A stretch of 64,000 bases of DNA from Roseicyclus sediminis (GCF_025515305.1 NZ_JAOPHT010000003.1:1-64000), one strand, 5' to 3'; counted from the stretch's first letter, positions 33,985 through 42,671 are shown. Notes: a model not told the origin generated them from the sequence alone. Program-made: numbers and translations.

Positions 33985-33999
33985 GAACAAAACGTGAAT
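33985..33999 (+). promoter_or_regulatory. LexA (SOS) box candidate in front of dnaE2
   Basis: GAAC-AAAACGT-GAAT is one base from GAAC-N7-GAAC, the reverse complement of the alphaproteobacterial LexA site GTTC-N7-GTTC. It ends 14 bases before the dnaE2 start codon and abuts TATACT (33999-34004), a good -10 hexamer. A bound repressor would therefore cover the promoter. A -10 there would give a very short leader for dnaE2. Confidence 0.6.
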
Positions 34000-34012
34000 A
34001 TACTGCCGGATC

Positions 34013-36937
34013 ATGGGATTCGCGGAACTCTCCATCACCTCGAACTTCACCTTCCTCACCGGTGGCTCGCACCCGGAGGAATACGCCCGCCGTGCGGCCC
34101 TTCTGGGGATCGGGGCCATCGCGATCGCCGACGTGAACTCGGTGACGGGGGTCGTGCGCGCCTGGTCGGAGCTGAAGAAGATCGCCGAGGAGATCGCGGA
34201 CATGGCCGAGGCGATGCGCGACCCGATCGGCCCGCCGAAGCCCGCGCATCTGCCGGATCCGCCGCGCGCGCCGATCGACCATGTGCCCCGCCTCCTGCCC
34301 GCCGCCTGCCTGCATCTGACGGAGGGACTGCAGATCACCGCCCTGCCGCGGGACCGCACCGGCTGGGCCAGCCTCTGCCGGGTTCTCTCCGTGGGGCGGC
34401 TCCGGGCCGAGAAGGGGGAGTGCATCCTGCATCTCGATGACCTGCTTGCGCACGCGAAGGGGCTGGAGCTTCTGCTGCACGCGCCCGACGCGGTCACGGC
34501 CGAGTGGCGCCGCGCCGCGGGGCGGCTGACGCGGGCGCTCGGGCCGCAACTCGGCCTCCTGATGGCGCCGTCCTACGACGGCCAGGACAAGGCGCGCTTC
34601 GCCGCCGCGGACCGGCTGGCGCGGGACCTCGGCCTGCCCACCGTCGCCTCGGCCAGGCCGCTGATGCATCACGGCGCCCGGCGGCGGCTGACGGATATCC
34701 TGACCTGCATCCGCGAGGGGCTGCGCGTCGAGAACCTCGGCACTGCGGCGCAGGCCAATGCCGAACAACGGCTTCGCGGCGAGGCGGAGATGCGGCGCAT
34801 CTTTGCGGGTCACGAGGAGGCCGTGGACCGCACCGTGGAGATCGCCGCGCGGCTGCAGTTCGACATCCGCTCGCTGCGCTACGAGTACCCCTCCGAGATC
34901 GCGGACGGCGAAAGCGCGTCGGACCGGCTGACCCGGCTGGCCCACGCGGGCCTCGAATGGCGCTATCCGCAGGGCATCCCCGAACGCGCCCGGAAACAGC
35001 TCGACCACGAACTCAGGCTGATCGCGAAGCTGGGCTACGAACCCTACTTCCTTACCGTGCACGACATCGTCGCCTTCGCGCGCTCCCGCGGGATCCTGTG
35101 CCAGGGGCGCGGCTCGGCGGCGAACTCGATCACCTGCTATGCGCTGGGCGTGACCAGCGTAAGCCCCGAGATCGGGACCATGGTCTTCGAGCGCTTCGTC
35201 TCCGAGGCGCGCAACGAACCGCCCGACATCGACGTGGATTTCGAGCACGAGCGGCGGGAGGAAGTGATCCAGCACATCTACGAACGCTATGGCCGCCACC
35301 GCGCGGGCCTGTGCGCCACGGTCATCCATTATCGAGGCAAGCGCGCCGTGCGCGAGGTGGGCCGCGCCATGGGCCTCAGCGAGGACGTGCTGTCCGCGCT
35401 GTCGTCGCAGATCTGGGGATCGTGGTCGTCGAAAGGGCTGGAGGAGGAACGGATGCGCGAGATGGGCCTCGACCCAGAAAGCCGGCGCCTGAGACAGACC
35501 ATCGCCCTCATTCGCGAGATCATCGGCTTTCCCCGCCACCTCTCGCAGCATGTCGGCGGTTTCGTCATCACCGAGGGGCGGCTGGACGAACTTGTCCCGA
35601 TCGAGAACGCGACGATGGAGGACCGAACCGTCATCTGCTGGGACAAGGACGATATCGACGCGCTGGGCATCCTGAAGGTCGACGTGCTGGCGCTGGGCAT
35701 GCTGACCTGCATCCGAAAGGCCTTCACGCTTCTCCAGATGCACCACCAGGCGGATTACACGCTGGCCACGCTCCCGCCCGAGGACCCGGCGGTCTACGAC
35801 ATGCTGTGCAAGTCCGACAGTCTCGGCGTCTTCCAGGTCGAAAGCCGGGCGCAGATGAACTTCCTGCCACGGATGCGCCCGCGCTGTTTCTACGACCTCG
35901 TGATCCAGGTGGCGATCATCCGGCCCGGACCCATCCAGGGCGACATGGTGCATCCCTTCATCCGCCGCCGGAACGGGGAGGAGGCGGTAAGCTTCCCCTC
36001 AGACGCGCTCGGCCGGGTTCTGGCCAAGACGCTGGGCGTGCCGCTGTTCCAGGAACAGGCGATGCAGATCGCGATCACCGGCGCGGGCTTCACCCCCGAG
36101 GAGGCCGACCGCCTGCGCCGTTCGCTCGCCACCTTCAAGAAGCACGGGAGCGTAACCGAGTTCCGCACCCGGTTCCTGAAGGGGATGCGCGACAACGGCT
36201 ATGACGAGGATTTCGCCGAACGGTGCTTTTCCCAGATCGAAGGCTTCGGCTCCTACGGGTTCCCCGAAAGCCATGCGGCGTCCTTCGCGCTGCTGGTCTA
36301 CGCCTCCGCCTGGCTGAAGCGGCACCATCCCGGCATCTTCGCCTGCGCGCTCCTGAACTCGCAGCCCATGGGCTTCTACGCGCCGGCGCAAATCGTCCGG
36401 GACGCCCGCGAACACGGGGTGGAGGTGCGGCCGATCTGCGTGAACCGCTCGCACTGGAACAACATCATGGAGCGGACCGAGACCGGCGCGCTCGCCCTGC
36501 GTCTGGGGTTCCGGCAGATCAAGTCGATCCGGGAGGAGGACGCCGACTGGCTGACCGCCGCACGCGGCAACGGCTATGTCACGGTGGAAGACGTGTGGCG
36601 GCGCGCGGGCCTCGATGCCCGGACGCTGACGATCCTGGCCGAGGCGGACGCCTTCGCGGGGCTGGGCCTGACGCGGCGCGAGGCGCTCTGGGCCGCCCGC
36701 GCGCTGGTGCCGAAGCGGGAGTTGCCGCTGTTCGCGGGCGACCTCGACGGCGAGGGGATCGTGGAGGGGCAGGTCGGGCTGCCGGTCATGACCGAGGGCG
36801 AGGAGGTGGTGGAGGATTACGTCTCGATGCGGCTCACGCTCAGGTCGCATCCCGTGGCGCTGATCCGGCACCGCCTGAGCCCGGGGATCGATCGACGGCT
36901 GCTGGAGGCCCCGAGGCCCGAGGCCCGCGCGGGCTGA
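34013..36937 (+). CDS. dnaE2: Error-prone DNA polymerase DnaE2 (ImuC), shortened at the C-terminus
   Basis: A 974-residue C-family polymerase of the translesion ImuA-ImuB-DnaE2 mutasome. The PHP domain starts FAELSITSNFTFLTGGSHPEE. The polymerase core has GRGSAANS and active-site aspartates D405 and D407 in PDIDVDFEHERREEV. Fingers and the helix-hairpin-helix region (GFRQIKSIREEDADWL) follow. The protein ends just after VVEDYVSMRLTLRSHPVALIRHRLSPG. In other DnaE2 proteins about 100 further residues form an OB-fold nucleic-acid-binding domain. Here the stop falls first, and pip converges 5 bases later, so no remnant can fit. An SOS-type box precedes it. Confidence 0.92.
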   Translation: MGFAELSITSNFTFLTGGSHPEEYARRAALLGIGAIAIADVNSVTGVVRAWSELKKIAEEIADMAEAMRDPIGPPKPAHLPDPPRAPIDHVPRLLPAACLHLTEGLQITALPRDRTGWASLCRVLSVGRLRAEKGECILHLDDLLAHAKGLELLLHAPDAVTAEWRRAAGRLTRALGPQLGLLMAPSYDGQDKARFAAADRLARDLGLPTVASARPLMHHGARRRLTDILTCIREGLRVENLGTAAQANAEQRLRGEAEMRRIFAGHEEAVDRTVEIAARLQFDIRSLRYEYPSEIADGESASDRLTRLAHAGLEWRYPQGIPERARKQLDHELRLIAKLGYEPYFLTVHDIVAFARSRGILCQGRGSAANSITCYALGVTSVSPEIGTMVFERFVSEARNEPPDIDVDFEHERREEVIQHIYERYGRHRAGLCATVIHYRGKRAVREVGRAMGLSEDVLSALSSQIWGSWSSKGLEEERMREMGLDPESRRLRQTIALIREIIGFPRHLSQHVGGFVITEGRLDELVPIENATMEDRTVICWDKDDIDALGILKVDVLALGMLTCIRKAFTLLQMHHQADYTLATLPPEDPAVYDMLCKSDSLGVFQVESRAQMNFLPRMRPRCFYDLVIQVAIIRPGPIQGDMVHPFIRRRNGEEAVSFPSDALGRVLAKTLGVPLFQEQAMQIAITGAGFTPEEADRLRRSLATFKKHGSVTEFRTRFLKGMRDNGYDEDFAERCFSQIEGFGSYGFPESHAASFALLVYASAWLKRHHPGIFACALLNSQPMGFYAPAQIVRDAREHGVEVRPICVNRSHWNNIMERTETGALALRLGFRQIKSIREEDADWLTAARGNGYVTVEDVWRRAGLDARTLTILAEADAFAGLGLTRREALWAARALVPKRELPLFAGDLDGEGIVEGQVGLPVMTEGEEVVEDYVSMRLTLRSHPVALIRHRLSPGIDRRLLEAPRPEARAG

Positions 36938-36941
36938 AGCG

Positions 36942-37931
36942 TCAAAGCCCGAACTTCTCGCGCCGCTGGCCCACGATCTTCATCACCCGAACCAGCTCCT
37001 CGCTGATCCCCGCCTCCGAAAGGGCGTGACCCGCCTGGCGGATCATGTGGAGCCGCCCCGAAGACCAGCCCGAAGCCAGGCTATGGGCCGATTTCGGCGG
37101 GCAGATCATGTCGTAGCGGCCCTGCACGATGGTGCCGGGGATATGCGCGATGCGGTGCACGTCGCGCAGGATCTGGCCGTCCTCCTCGAGGAAGCCCTTG
37201 TTCAGGAAATAGTGATTCTCCAGCCGGGCGAAGGCGCGGGCGTAATCCGCCGGGCTGTCACCGCCGCCGCCGTCGCTCTCCATCGAGGCGAGCGCGTTTT
37301 CCCACGATGCCCAGGCGCGGGCATAGCGGGTCTCGACCATGAGGTCGCCACAGAACAGGCGCTTGTTGTAGGCCTTGATCAGGTCGCCGCGCTCCTCCTC
37401 GGGGATCATGGCGACGAAACGCGCCCATTGATCGGGCCAGAACTGCCCCGCACCGCCGCCGTAGAACCAGTCGAGCTCCCGCTGCATGGACAGGAACACG
37501 CCGCGCAGCGCGAGATAGGCCACGCGGTCGGGATGCGTCTCGGAATAGACCAGGCCCAGCGTCGCGCCCCAGGAGCCGCCGAAAACCGCCCAGCGCTCGA
37601 TCCCGAGCGTGTTGCGGATGCGCTCGATGTCGGCCACCAGGTGCCACGTCGTGTTGCCCCGCACGCTCGCATGCGGCCGCGACCGTCCGCAGCCGCGCTG
37701 ATCGAACAGGATGATCCGCCAGTCCGCCGGGTCGAAATAGCGCCGCATCGCCGGGGAACACCCGCCGCCCGGGCCACCGTGAAGCACGATGACAGGCGCG
37801 CCCTCCGGGTTGCCGCACTGCTCCACGTAAAGGTGATGTCCGTCGCCCACGTCCAGCATACGCTGGTCGAACGGGTCGATCGGCGGGAACAGGTGCACGG
37901 CTGCGCGCTTTTGGCCGGAGAACTTGTCCAT
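36942..37931 (-). CDS. pip: Proline iminopeptidase
   Basis: A 329-residue alpha/beta-hydrolase of peptidase family S33 that removes N-terminal proline from peptides. It has the oxyanion motif HGGPGGGCSP (51-60), the DQRGCGRS segment, and nucleophile S120 in GGSWGATLGL. The catalytic Asp lies in the GRYDMICP region, and the catalytic His is in IRQAGHALSE. AGGAAG just before the ATG at 37931 selects this start; the longer open frame to 38429 is the antisense of ubiG. It is divergent from ubiG across 63 bases and converges on dnaE2. Confidence 0.93.
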   Translation of the reverse strand: MDKFSGQKRAAVHLFPPIDPFDQRMLDVGDGHHLYVEQCGNPEGAPVIVLHGGPGGGCSPAMRRYFDPADWRIILFDQRGCGRSRPHASVRGNTTWHLVADIERIRNTLGIERWAVFGGSWGATLGLVYSETHPDRVAYLALRGVFLSMQRELDWFYGGGAGQFWPDQWARFVAMIPEEERGDLIKAYNKRLFCGDLMVETRYARAWASWENALASMESDGGGGDSPADYARAFARLENHYFLNKGFLEEDGQILRDVHRIAHIPGTIVQGRYDMICPPKSAHSLASGWSSGRLHMIRQAGHALSEAGISEELVRVMKIVGQRREKFGL

Positions 37932-37994
37932 GCGCTTCCTATATAGACCCGGGAACCGATTATGCCGCAACAACACTCGCAGGAAGCCGGGAAG

Positions 37995-38756
37995 ATGTCC
38001 ATGAACACCGCCGAGAACCGGGCCAACACCGTCGACGCCGCCGAGGTCGCGAAGTTCGAGGCGATGGCCGCGGAATGGTGGGACCCCAACGGCAAGTTCA
38101 AGCCGCTGCACATGCTGAACCCCTGCCGGCTGGACTACATCACGCAGCAGATCGCCGCCGAGTTCGGCCGGGACCTGAAGCGCGACGCACCCTTCGCCGG
38201 TCTGCGCATCCTCGACATCGGCTGCGGCGGCGGACTTCTGTCGGAGCCGATGGCCCGGCTGGGCGCGGACGTGGTTGGCGCGGATGCGGCGGAGCGGAAC
38301 ATCCCCGTGGCGCAGGTCCATGCCGAGCAGTCGGGGCTGGAGATCGACTATCGGCACACCACGGCCGAGGCGCTGGCTGCCGCAGGCGAGCGTTTCGACG
38401 TGGTCCTCAACATGGAAGTGGTCGAGCACGTGGCCGACCCGCTGGCTTATCTCGCGGCCTGCCAGGAGCTACTGAAACCGGGCGGGCTGATGATCTGCTC
38501 CACCATCAACCGCAATCCCAAGAGCTTCGCCATGGCGATCGTGGGCGCCGAGTACGTCATGCGGTGGCTACCCAAGGGCACGCATGAATGGTCGAAGTTC
38601 ATCACGCCGGACGAATTGTTCGAGCTGATCCGGCAGGCGGGACTGACCCCGGTGGACCGCAAGGGCTTCGTCTTCAACCCGATCTCGTGGAACTGGTCGC
38701 TCTCGGATCGGGACCTCAGCGTGAACTACGTCACGGCCTCGACCAAGCCGGCCTAG
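37995..38756 (+). CDS. ubiG: Ubiquinone biosynthesis O-methyltransferase UbiG
   Basis: A 253-residue SAM-dependent methyltransferase that carries out both O-methylations in ubiquinone synthesis. Hallmarks are [23 protein letters not shown] motif [14 protein letters not shown] (73-85), [11 protein letters not shown], and the C-terminal [14 protein letters not shown]. The ATG at 37995 has AGGAAG at eight bases. An upstream ATG at 37962 would add 11 residues. Its TAG stop shares the CTAG palindrome with the stop of the convergent MarR gene. The protein is peripheral to the inner membrane in known cases. Confidence 0.95.
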   Translation: MSMNTAENRANTVDAAEVAKFEAMAAEWWDPNGKFKPLHMLNPCRLDYITQQIAAEFGRDLKRDAPFAGLRILDIGCGGGLLSEPMARLGADVVGADAAERNIPVAQVHAEQSGLEIDYRHTTAEALAAAGERFDVVLNMEVVEHVADPLAYLAACQELLKPGGLMICSTINRNPKSFAMAIVGAEYVMRWLPKGTHEWSKFITPDELFELIRQAGLTPVDRKGFVFNPISWNWSLSDRDLSVNYVTASTKPA

Positions 38757-39226
38757 CCGTCTTCTTCCAGCCGCAGGCGCATCTCGCGGATCACCGGCAG
38801 GGCCTGGCGCACCCGCTCGGTGCCGATCTCGCGCACCGTCTCGGACAGGATCGGGGCGATGGCCGCGATCGCGGCTTCGCGGGCGCGCCGACCCGAGGGG
38901 CTGATGGCGATGAGCTTGCGGCGGGCATCGTCCCAATCGGGCCTGACATGGATATGTCCTGCCCATTCCAGACGGTTCAGCGTATTGGTCATCGCCCCGC
39001 GCGTGACGTGGAAGGCGCGGGCCAGTTGTGCCGGCGTCTTCTCCTCGTTGGTACGGGCCAGGTGGTTGAGCACGGAGAAATGGCTCAGCTCCATTCCCTT
39101 GGGCAAAGCGCGGCTCAGGCGGTTGCGCGCCAGCTGGTCCGCCATGAACATTTCGCTGAACAGGGCGACGGAGAGGGGATCGTCGGATCCGGGGTCTCCG
39201 GAGTGTGGTCCGTCGGAATGCGCCAT
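38753..39226 (-). CDS. MarR family transcriptional regulator
   Basis: A protein of about 157 residues with the MarR winged-helix fold. [20 protein letters not shown] begins the dimerisation/HTH region. The recognition part is [20 protein letters not shown], and the wing is [18 protein letters not shown]. Long C-terminal helices for dimer formation follow. Ligand and targets are unknown. The start at 39226 is chosen by similarity of the N-terminus; the open frame to 39262 would add 12 unlikely residues. It follows grxC on the same strand and converges on ubiG with overlapping stop codons. Confidence 0.88.
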   Translation of the reverse strand: MAHSDGPHSGDPGSDDPLSVALFSEMFMADQLARNRLSRALPKGMELSHFSVLNHLARTNEEKTPAQLARAFHVTRGAMTNTLNRLEWAGHIHVRPDWDDARRKLIAISPSGRRAREAAIAAIAPILSETVREIGTERVRQALPVIREMRLRLEEDG

Positions 39227-39295
39227 GGGCCGATTACAGCGCCACAGGAGCGCCGCCCACAAGAGACAGCGCGTCGCGGTCCGTGCCTCCGGCCC

Positions 39296-39556
39296 TCATG
39301 CCTCCTTCAGAAGGCGGTCGAGCTTCCCCTCGCGCTCGAGCGCGGCCATGTCGTCGTATCCGCCCACATGGGTCGTCCCGATGAAGATCTGCGGCACGGT
39401 ATGGCGACCATTCGCCCGGCCGAGCATCTCCTGCCGCTTGTCCGGCGTGCGCATCACGTCGTACTCGGTGAAACTCACGCCCTTGTCGGAAAGCAGCCGC
39501 TTGGCGGCATGGCAATACCCACACAGGGGCGAGGTATAGATTTCGACGTTCGGCAT
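39296..39556 (-). CDS. grxC: Glutaredoxin 3
   Basis: An 86-residue dithiol glutaredoxin. The active site is C12-G-Y-C15 in YTSPLCGYCHAAKRLL, the cis-proline is in TVPQIFIG, and the glutathione-binding GGYDDMAALE segment follows. It reduces protein disulfides and glutathionylated proteins with glutathione in the cytosol. The start at 39556 gives the family's N-terminus (MPNVEIYTS). It begins 34 bases after the comF stop, so the two are likely one transcript. Confidence 0.95.
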   Translation of the reverse strand: MPNVEIYTSPLCGYCHAAKRLLSDKGVSFTEYDVMRTPDKRQEMLGRANGRHTVPQIFIGTTHVGGYDDMAALEREGKLDRLLKEA

Positions 39557-39590
39557 GGTGCGGGGTCCCGTTACTGCAACGCGGCATAAC

Positions 39591-40316
39591 TTAGGCATCG
39601 TCGCCCACGCGCGCCAGTGCGAGAACACGCACTTGTGTCGCGCCGGCCATCCGGCATGCCTCGGACGCGGCGGCCAGCGTCGCGCCGGAGGTCATCACGT
39701 CGTCGACGAGGACAACCACGCGGTCCCTCAGGACGCGGCCGTGGCGCGGATGGGGCCGGATGGCCTCGGCGACGTTCACGAACCGCGCGTTCCGGTCGCG
39801 GCCGTCCTGGCTCGGCGTCGCCCGCGTGCGGACAAGCGCCTGAACCGCCGTCTGGGTGCCCGCGACACGCGCCAGCGCCTGGACGAGCAGGGCCGACTGG
39901 TTGAACCGACGTCTGGCAAGGCGCCACCGGTGCAGCGGCACGGGGACCAGAACCGGGTCATCCGACAGAAGGTCGGCCCCCGCCCGCGCAAGCCAGGGAC
40001 CCGCCGCGCGCGCCACCTCGGCCCGGTCGCCGTGCTTGAGCCCGAGAACGAGGCTACGGCCGACACCGGAATACCCCATGACGGCGCGACCCTTCTCCCA
40101 CGGGCGGGCGATGTGGTGGCATTCGTCGCAGACCAGCCGCTCGCCATCGGGCGTCTGCCCCGGCAGGGCCTTGCCGCAAAGATCGCAGGCGGACCCGAAG
40201 ATGAAGGGCGTGTCGGCCCAGCAGGTGCCGCAAAGCGCGAATTCGCCCTCGACCTGCGCCCCGCAGTTGAGGCATTCGGGCGGAAAGACCGCGCGCAGCA
40301 GCGTTTGCAATCTCAT
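39591..40316 (-). CDS. comF: ComF family phosphoribosyltransferase-like protein
   Basis: A 241-residue ComF-family protein. An N-terminal double zinc ribbon uses CLNC, CGTC, CDLC and CDEC. A phosphoribosyltransferase-type domain with RFNQSALL and the PRPP loop VVVLVDDVMTSGATL (near 207-221) forms the rest. ComF proteins are linked to DNA uptake in competent bacteria and, more broadly, to DNA processing, although no activity is certain. It is divergent from the methyltransferase-like gene at 40367 and upstream of grxC. Confidence 0.92.
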   Translation of the reverse strand: MRLQTLLRAVFPPECLNCGAQVEGEFALCGTCWADTPFIFGSACDLCGKALPGQTPDGERLVCDECHHIARPWEKGRAVMGYSGVGRSLVLGLKHGDRAEVARAAGPWLARAGADLLSDDPVLVPVPLHRWRLARRRFNQSALLVQALARVAGTQTAVQALVRTRATPSQDGRDRNARFVNVAEAIRPHPRHGRVLRDRVVVLVDDVMTSGATLAAASEACRMAGATQVRVLALARVGDDA

Positions 40317-40366
40317 GTCGCGCCCCTAAGTTGCCGTGGGCCAGCGCACAGGACGACGCGAAACCC

Positions 40367-41248
40367 ATGACCCTGACGATGCCGCAGCCACGCCTGGTGG
40401 ATGCCGTGGCCCTGTCCCGGCACCGCGCCCGCGCGCGCCTCGCTGCGGGGTCGATGGCGGGGTCGTCCGGTGCCGGGTTCCTCCACGACACGGCCCTGAC
40501 CGAGATCAAGGAAAGGCTCAGGGACGTTAACAGAACGTTTACGTCGCCGGCGATCGTGACCGCGCATCCCTCGATCTGGGCCGATGCGGTGCCCGGTGCC
40601 CGCTGTGTCGCGCCTTCCGAGACGCTCGACCTTGCGCCCGGAACCCATGACCTCGTGATCCACGCAATGGCCCTTCACTGGGCCGACGACCCGGTGGGGC
40701 AGATCGTGCAATGCCGCCGCGCGCTGAAATCCGACGGCCTGTTCCTCGGCGTGGCGTTCGGAGGCGAGACCCTGACCGAGCTTCGCAGCGTGCTGGCCGA
40801 GGCCGAGATCGCCGAGACCGGCGGGCTCAGCCCCCGCGTGGCCCCGATGGCGGAGGTGCGGCAGATGGGCGCCCTCCTGCAGCGCGCGGGACTTGCGCTG
40901 CCCGTGGCCGACGTGTTGCGACAGGTGGCCAGTTATTCCGACCTGTTCGCCCTGATGCGCGACCTGCGCGACATGGGCGAAACCAATGCACTGGCCGAGC
41001 GCCACCGCAGGCCCGCGCGGCGTGGCCTTTTCACCCGCGCAGCAACGCTTTATGCCGACAGCTTTCCCGAGAGCGAAGGCCGAATCCGCGCCACCTTCGA
41101 GCTTGTCTTCCTCACCGGCTGGGCGCCCCACGACAGCCAGCAGAAGCCACTCCGTCCCGGGAGTGCCTCTGCACGGCTCGCGGATGCGCTCAACGCCACA
41201 CATGTCCACGACGCGAACACGGAATCCCTTGACCGTGCCGACGATTGA
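40367..41248 (+). CDS. Methyltransferase-like protein of the BioC/NDUFAF5 type, SAM motif missing
   Basis: A protein of about 293 residues similar in layout to the alphaproteobacterial family related to mitochondrial NDUFAF5: PRLVDAVALSRHRARAR, FLHDTALTEIKERLRDVNR, and ALHWADDPVGQIVQCRRALKSDGLFLGV. The segment where SAM motif I (a D-x-G-x-G-x-G loop) should lie runs from VTAHPSIWADAVPG to LDLAPGTHDLVIH and has no glycine-rich loop. It may therefore bind SAM poorly or not at all. NDUFAF5 is in fact reported as a hydroxylase in complex I assembly. The start has no strong Shine-Dalgarno. hemH follows after 12 bases. Confidence 0.8.
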   Translation: MTLTMPQPRLVDAVALSRHRARARLAAGSMAGSSGAGFLHDTALTEIKERLRDVNRTFTSPAIVTAHPSIWADAVPGARCVAPSETLDLAPGTHDLVIHAMALHWADDPVGQIVQCRRALKSDGLFLGVAFGGETLTELRSVLAEAEIAETGGLSPRVAPMAEVRQMGALLQRAGLALPVADVLRQVASYSDLFALMRDLRDMGETNALAERHRRPARRGLFTRAATLYADSFPESEGRIRATFELVFLTGWAPHDSQQKPLRPGSASARLADALNATHVHDANTESLDRADD

Positions 41249-41260
41249 GGCCAGCCACCC

Positions 41261-42349
41261 ATGAACATGTTGAAACACACGCCCGAACCCTCCCAGTCCG
41301 CCCAGAGCGGATCAAGCCTCGCCCATGCACCGGCGGATCACCCCAAGGTGACCTTCGGCAAGGTGGGGATTCTCCTCGCCAATCTCGGCACGCCGGATCA
41401 CTACAGCTACTGGCCGATGCGCCGGTACCTGAACGAGTTCCTGTCCGACCGGCGGGTGATCGACTACTCGCCCTGGATCTGGCAGCCGCTCCTGCAGCTC
41501 ATCATCCTGACCAAGCGGCCCTTCTCCTCGGGCGAGGCCTACAAATCGATCTGGAACGAGGAGCGGAACGAAAGCCCGCTCATGACGATCACCAAGGACC
41601 AGACCGCGAAGATCAAGGCGCGGCTGGAAGAGGCCTATGGCGACCGCGTCGTGGTGGATTTCTGCATGCGCTACGGCAATCCCTCGACCAAGTCGAAGGT
41701 GGATGCGCTGGTGGCGCAGGGTTGCACCAAGATCCTGTTCTTCCCGCTTTATCCGCAATACGCCGGCGCCACCTCGGCCACGGCCTGCGACGAGTTCTTC
41801 CGCGCGTTGCAGAACATCAAGTGGCAGCCCATCGCCCGCACGGTCGAGCCCTACTACGAGCATCCTCTCTATATCGAGGCGCTCGCGCAGTCGGTGGAGC
41901 GCGCCTATGCCGGGATCGAGAACCGCCCCGATGTCCTTGTCGCCAGCTATCACGGCGTGCCGAAGCGCTACCTGATGGAAGGCGACCCCTACCATTGCCA
42001 GTGCCAGAAGACCTCGCGCCTGCTGCGTGAACGGCTGGGCTGGGACAAGTCCGAGATCGTGACCACCTTCCAGAGCCGGTTCGGCCCCGAGGAATGGCTG
42101 AAGCCCTACACGGTGGAAGAGGTCGCCCGCCTCGCGGAGCAGGGCAAGAAGCGCATCGCCGTGGTCGCGCCCGCCTTCAGCGCCGACTGCATCGAGACGC
42201 TGGAAGAGATCAACGAGGAAATCCGCGAAAGCTTCGAGGAGGCCGGGGGCGAGGAGTTCACCTACATTCCATGCCTCAACGATGACGACGCGCATATCGA
42301 CGCGCTGACACGTGTGGCGATGGAAAACCTCGGCGGCTGGCTCGACTAA
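41261..42349 (+). CDS. hemH: Ferrochelatase
   Basis: A 362-residue enzyme that inserts iron into protoporphyrin IX, the last step of protoheme synthesis. It has GILLANLGTPD, the metal-site SYHGVPKRY histidine, and PLYPQYAGATSATACDEF. A cysteine-rich DPYHCQCQKTS stretch, a further TYIPCLNDDDAH cysteine, and one in FSADCIETLEEI are consistent with the [2Fe-2S] type found in alphaproteobacteria. The first 30 residues are an unstructured extension. It is in line with the methyltransferase-like gene and probably co-transcribed with it. Heme demand is consistent with the ubiquinone and other respiratory genes nearby. Confidence 0.95.
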   Translation: MNMLKHTPEPSQSAQSGSSLAHAPADHPKVTFGKVGILLANLGTPDHYSYWPMRRYLNEFLSDRRVIDYSPWIWQPLLQLIILTKRPFSSGEAYKSIWNEERNESPLMTITKDQTAKIKARLEEAYGDRVVVDFCMRYGNPSTKSKVDALVAQGCTKILFFPLYPQYAGATSATACDEFFRALQNIKWQPIARTVEPYYEHPLYIEALAQSVERAYAGIENRPDVLVASYHGVPKRYLMEGDPYHCQCQKTSRLLRERLGWDKSEIVTTFQSRFGPEEWLKPYTVEEVARLAEQGKKRIAVVAPAFSADCIETLEEINEEIRESFEEAGGEEFTYIPCLNDDDAHIDALTRVAMENLGGWLD

Positions 42350-42356
42350 GCAGCCC

Positions 42357-42497
42357 TCAGGCGGCGCGGACGAGTGCCGCCGGTCGGCCCGTGTAGAGAC
42401 GGTCGCCGACACGCACGGTCACGAACCCGTTCGCGAGCCTCTCGACGAAGTTGCCCTGAACGGCAACGCAAGTGCCTAGGAATATCGTTGTCAGCAC
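42357..42497 (-). CDS. Small 46-residue protein, conserved-looking
   Basis: A short frame that begins GTG-CTG-ACA and encodes VLTTIFLGTCVAVQGNFVER, then a strand-rich part GFVTVRVGDRLYTGRPAAL, ending VRAA. GGGGGAC precedes the GTG. The sequence looks like a small beta-barrel with a hydrophobic start and is reminiscent of short proteins I have seen in related genomes, but no function is known. It has an unusually AT-rich upstream region (42520-42600). It converges on hemH with 7 bases between the stops. Confidence 0.55.
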   Translation of the reverse strand: MLTTIFLGTCVAVQGNFVERLANGFVTVRVGDRLYTGRPAALVRAA

Positions 42498-42576
42498 AGT
42501 CTGTCCCCCGGTTCGACTGCTCGTACCAAGGATAATACTTCGATTTTTTCACAAATCACTTACAAAAGAGTCTCAT

Positions 42577-42594
42577 TAGTCGCACAAACGACTA
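42577..42594. promoter_or_regulatory. Dyad TAGTCG-N6-CGACTA in an AT-rich gap
   Basis: A perfect 6-bp inverted repeat with a 6-base centre, inside the most AT-rich 80 bases of the neighbourhood. On the minus strand it is followed by ATGAGACTCTTTTG. It could be the terminator of the ppiC-argJ-mutT operon, or an operator about 80 bases before the small gene. Confidence 0.4.
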
Positions 42595-42671
42595 TCTTTC
42601 GTGCAGTTCGCGAATTTCCGCCCATCGAAAACGGACCGGCCAACCTCGGTTCGGCGCAGCCCGAGGGCGCG

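Noticed and set aside
33755-33997. 80-codon frame with Phe-rich translation upstream of dnaE2
   Set aside because: The translation comes from T-rich promoter DNA and has no start signal; it overlaps the sterol-desaturase start region.
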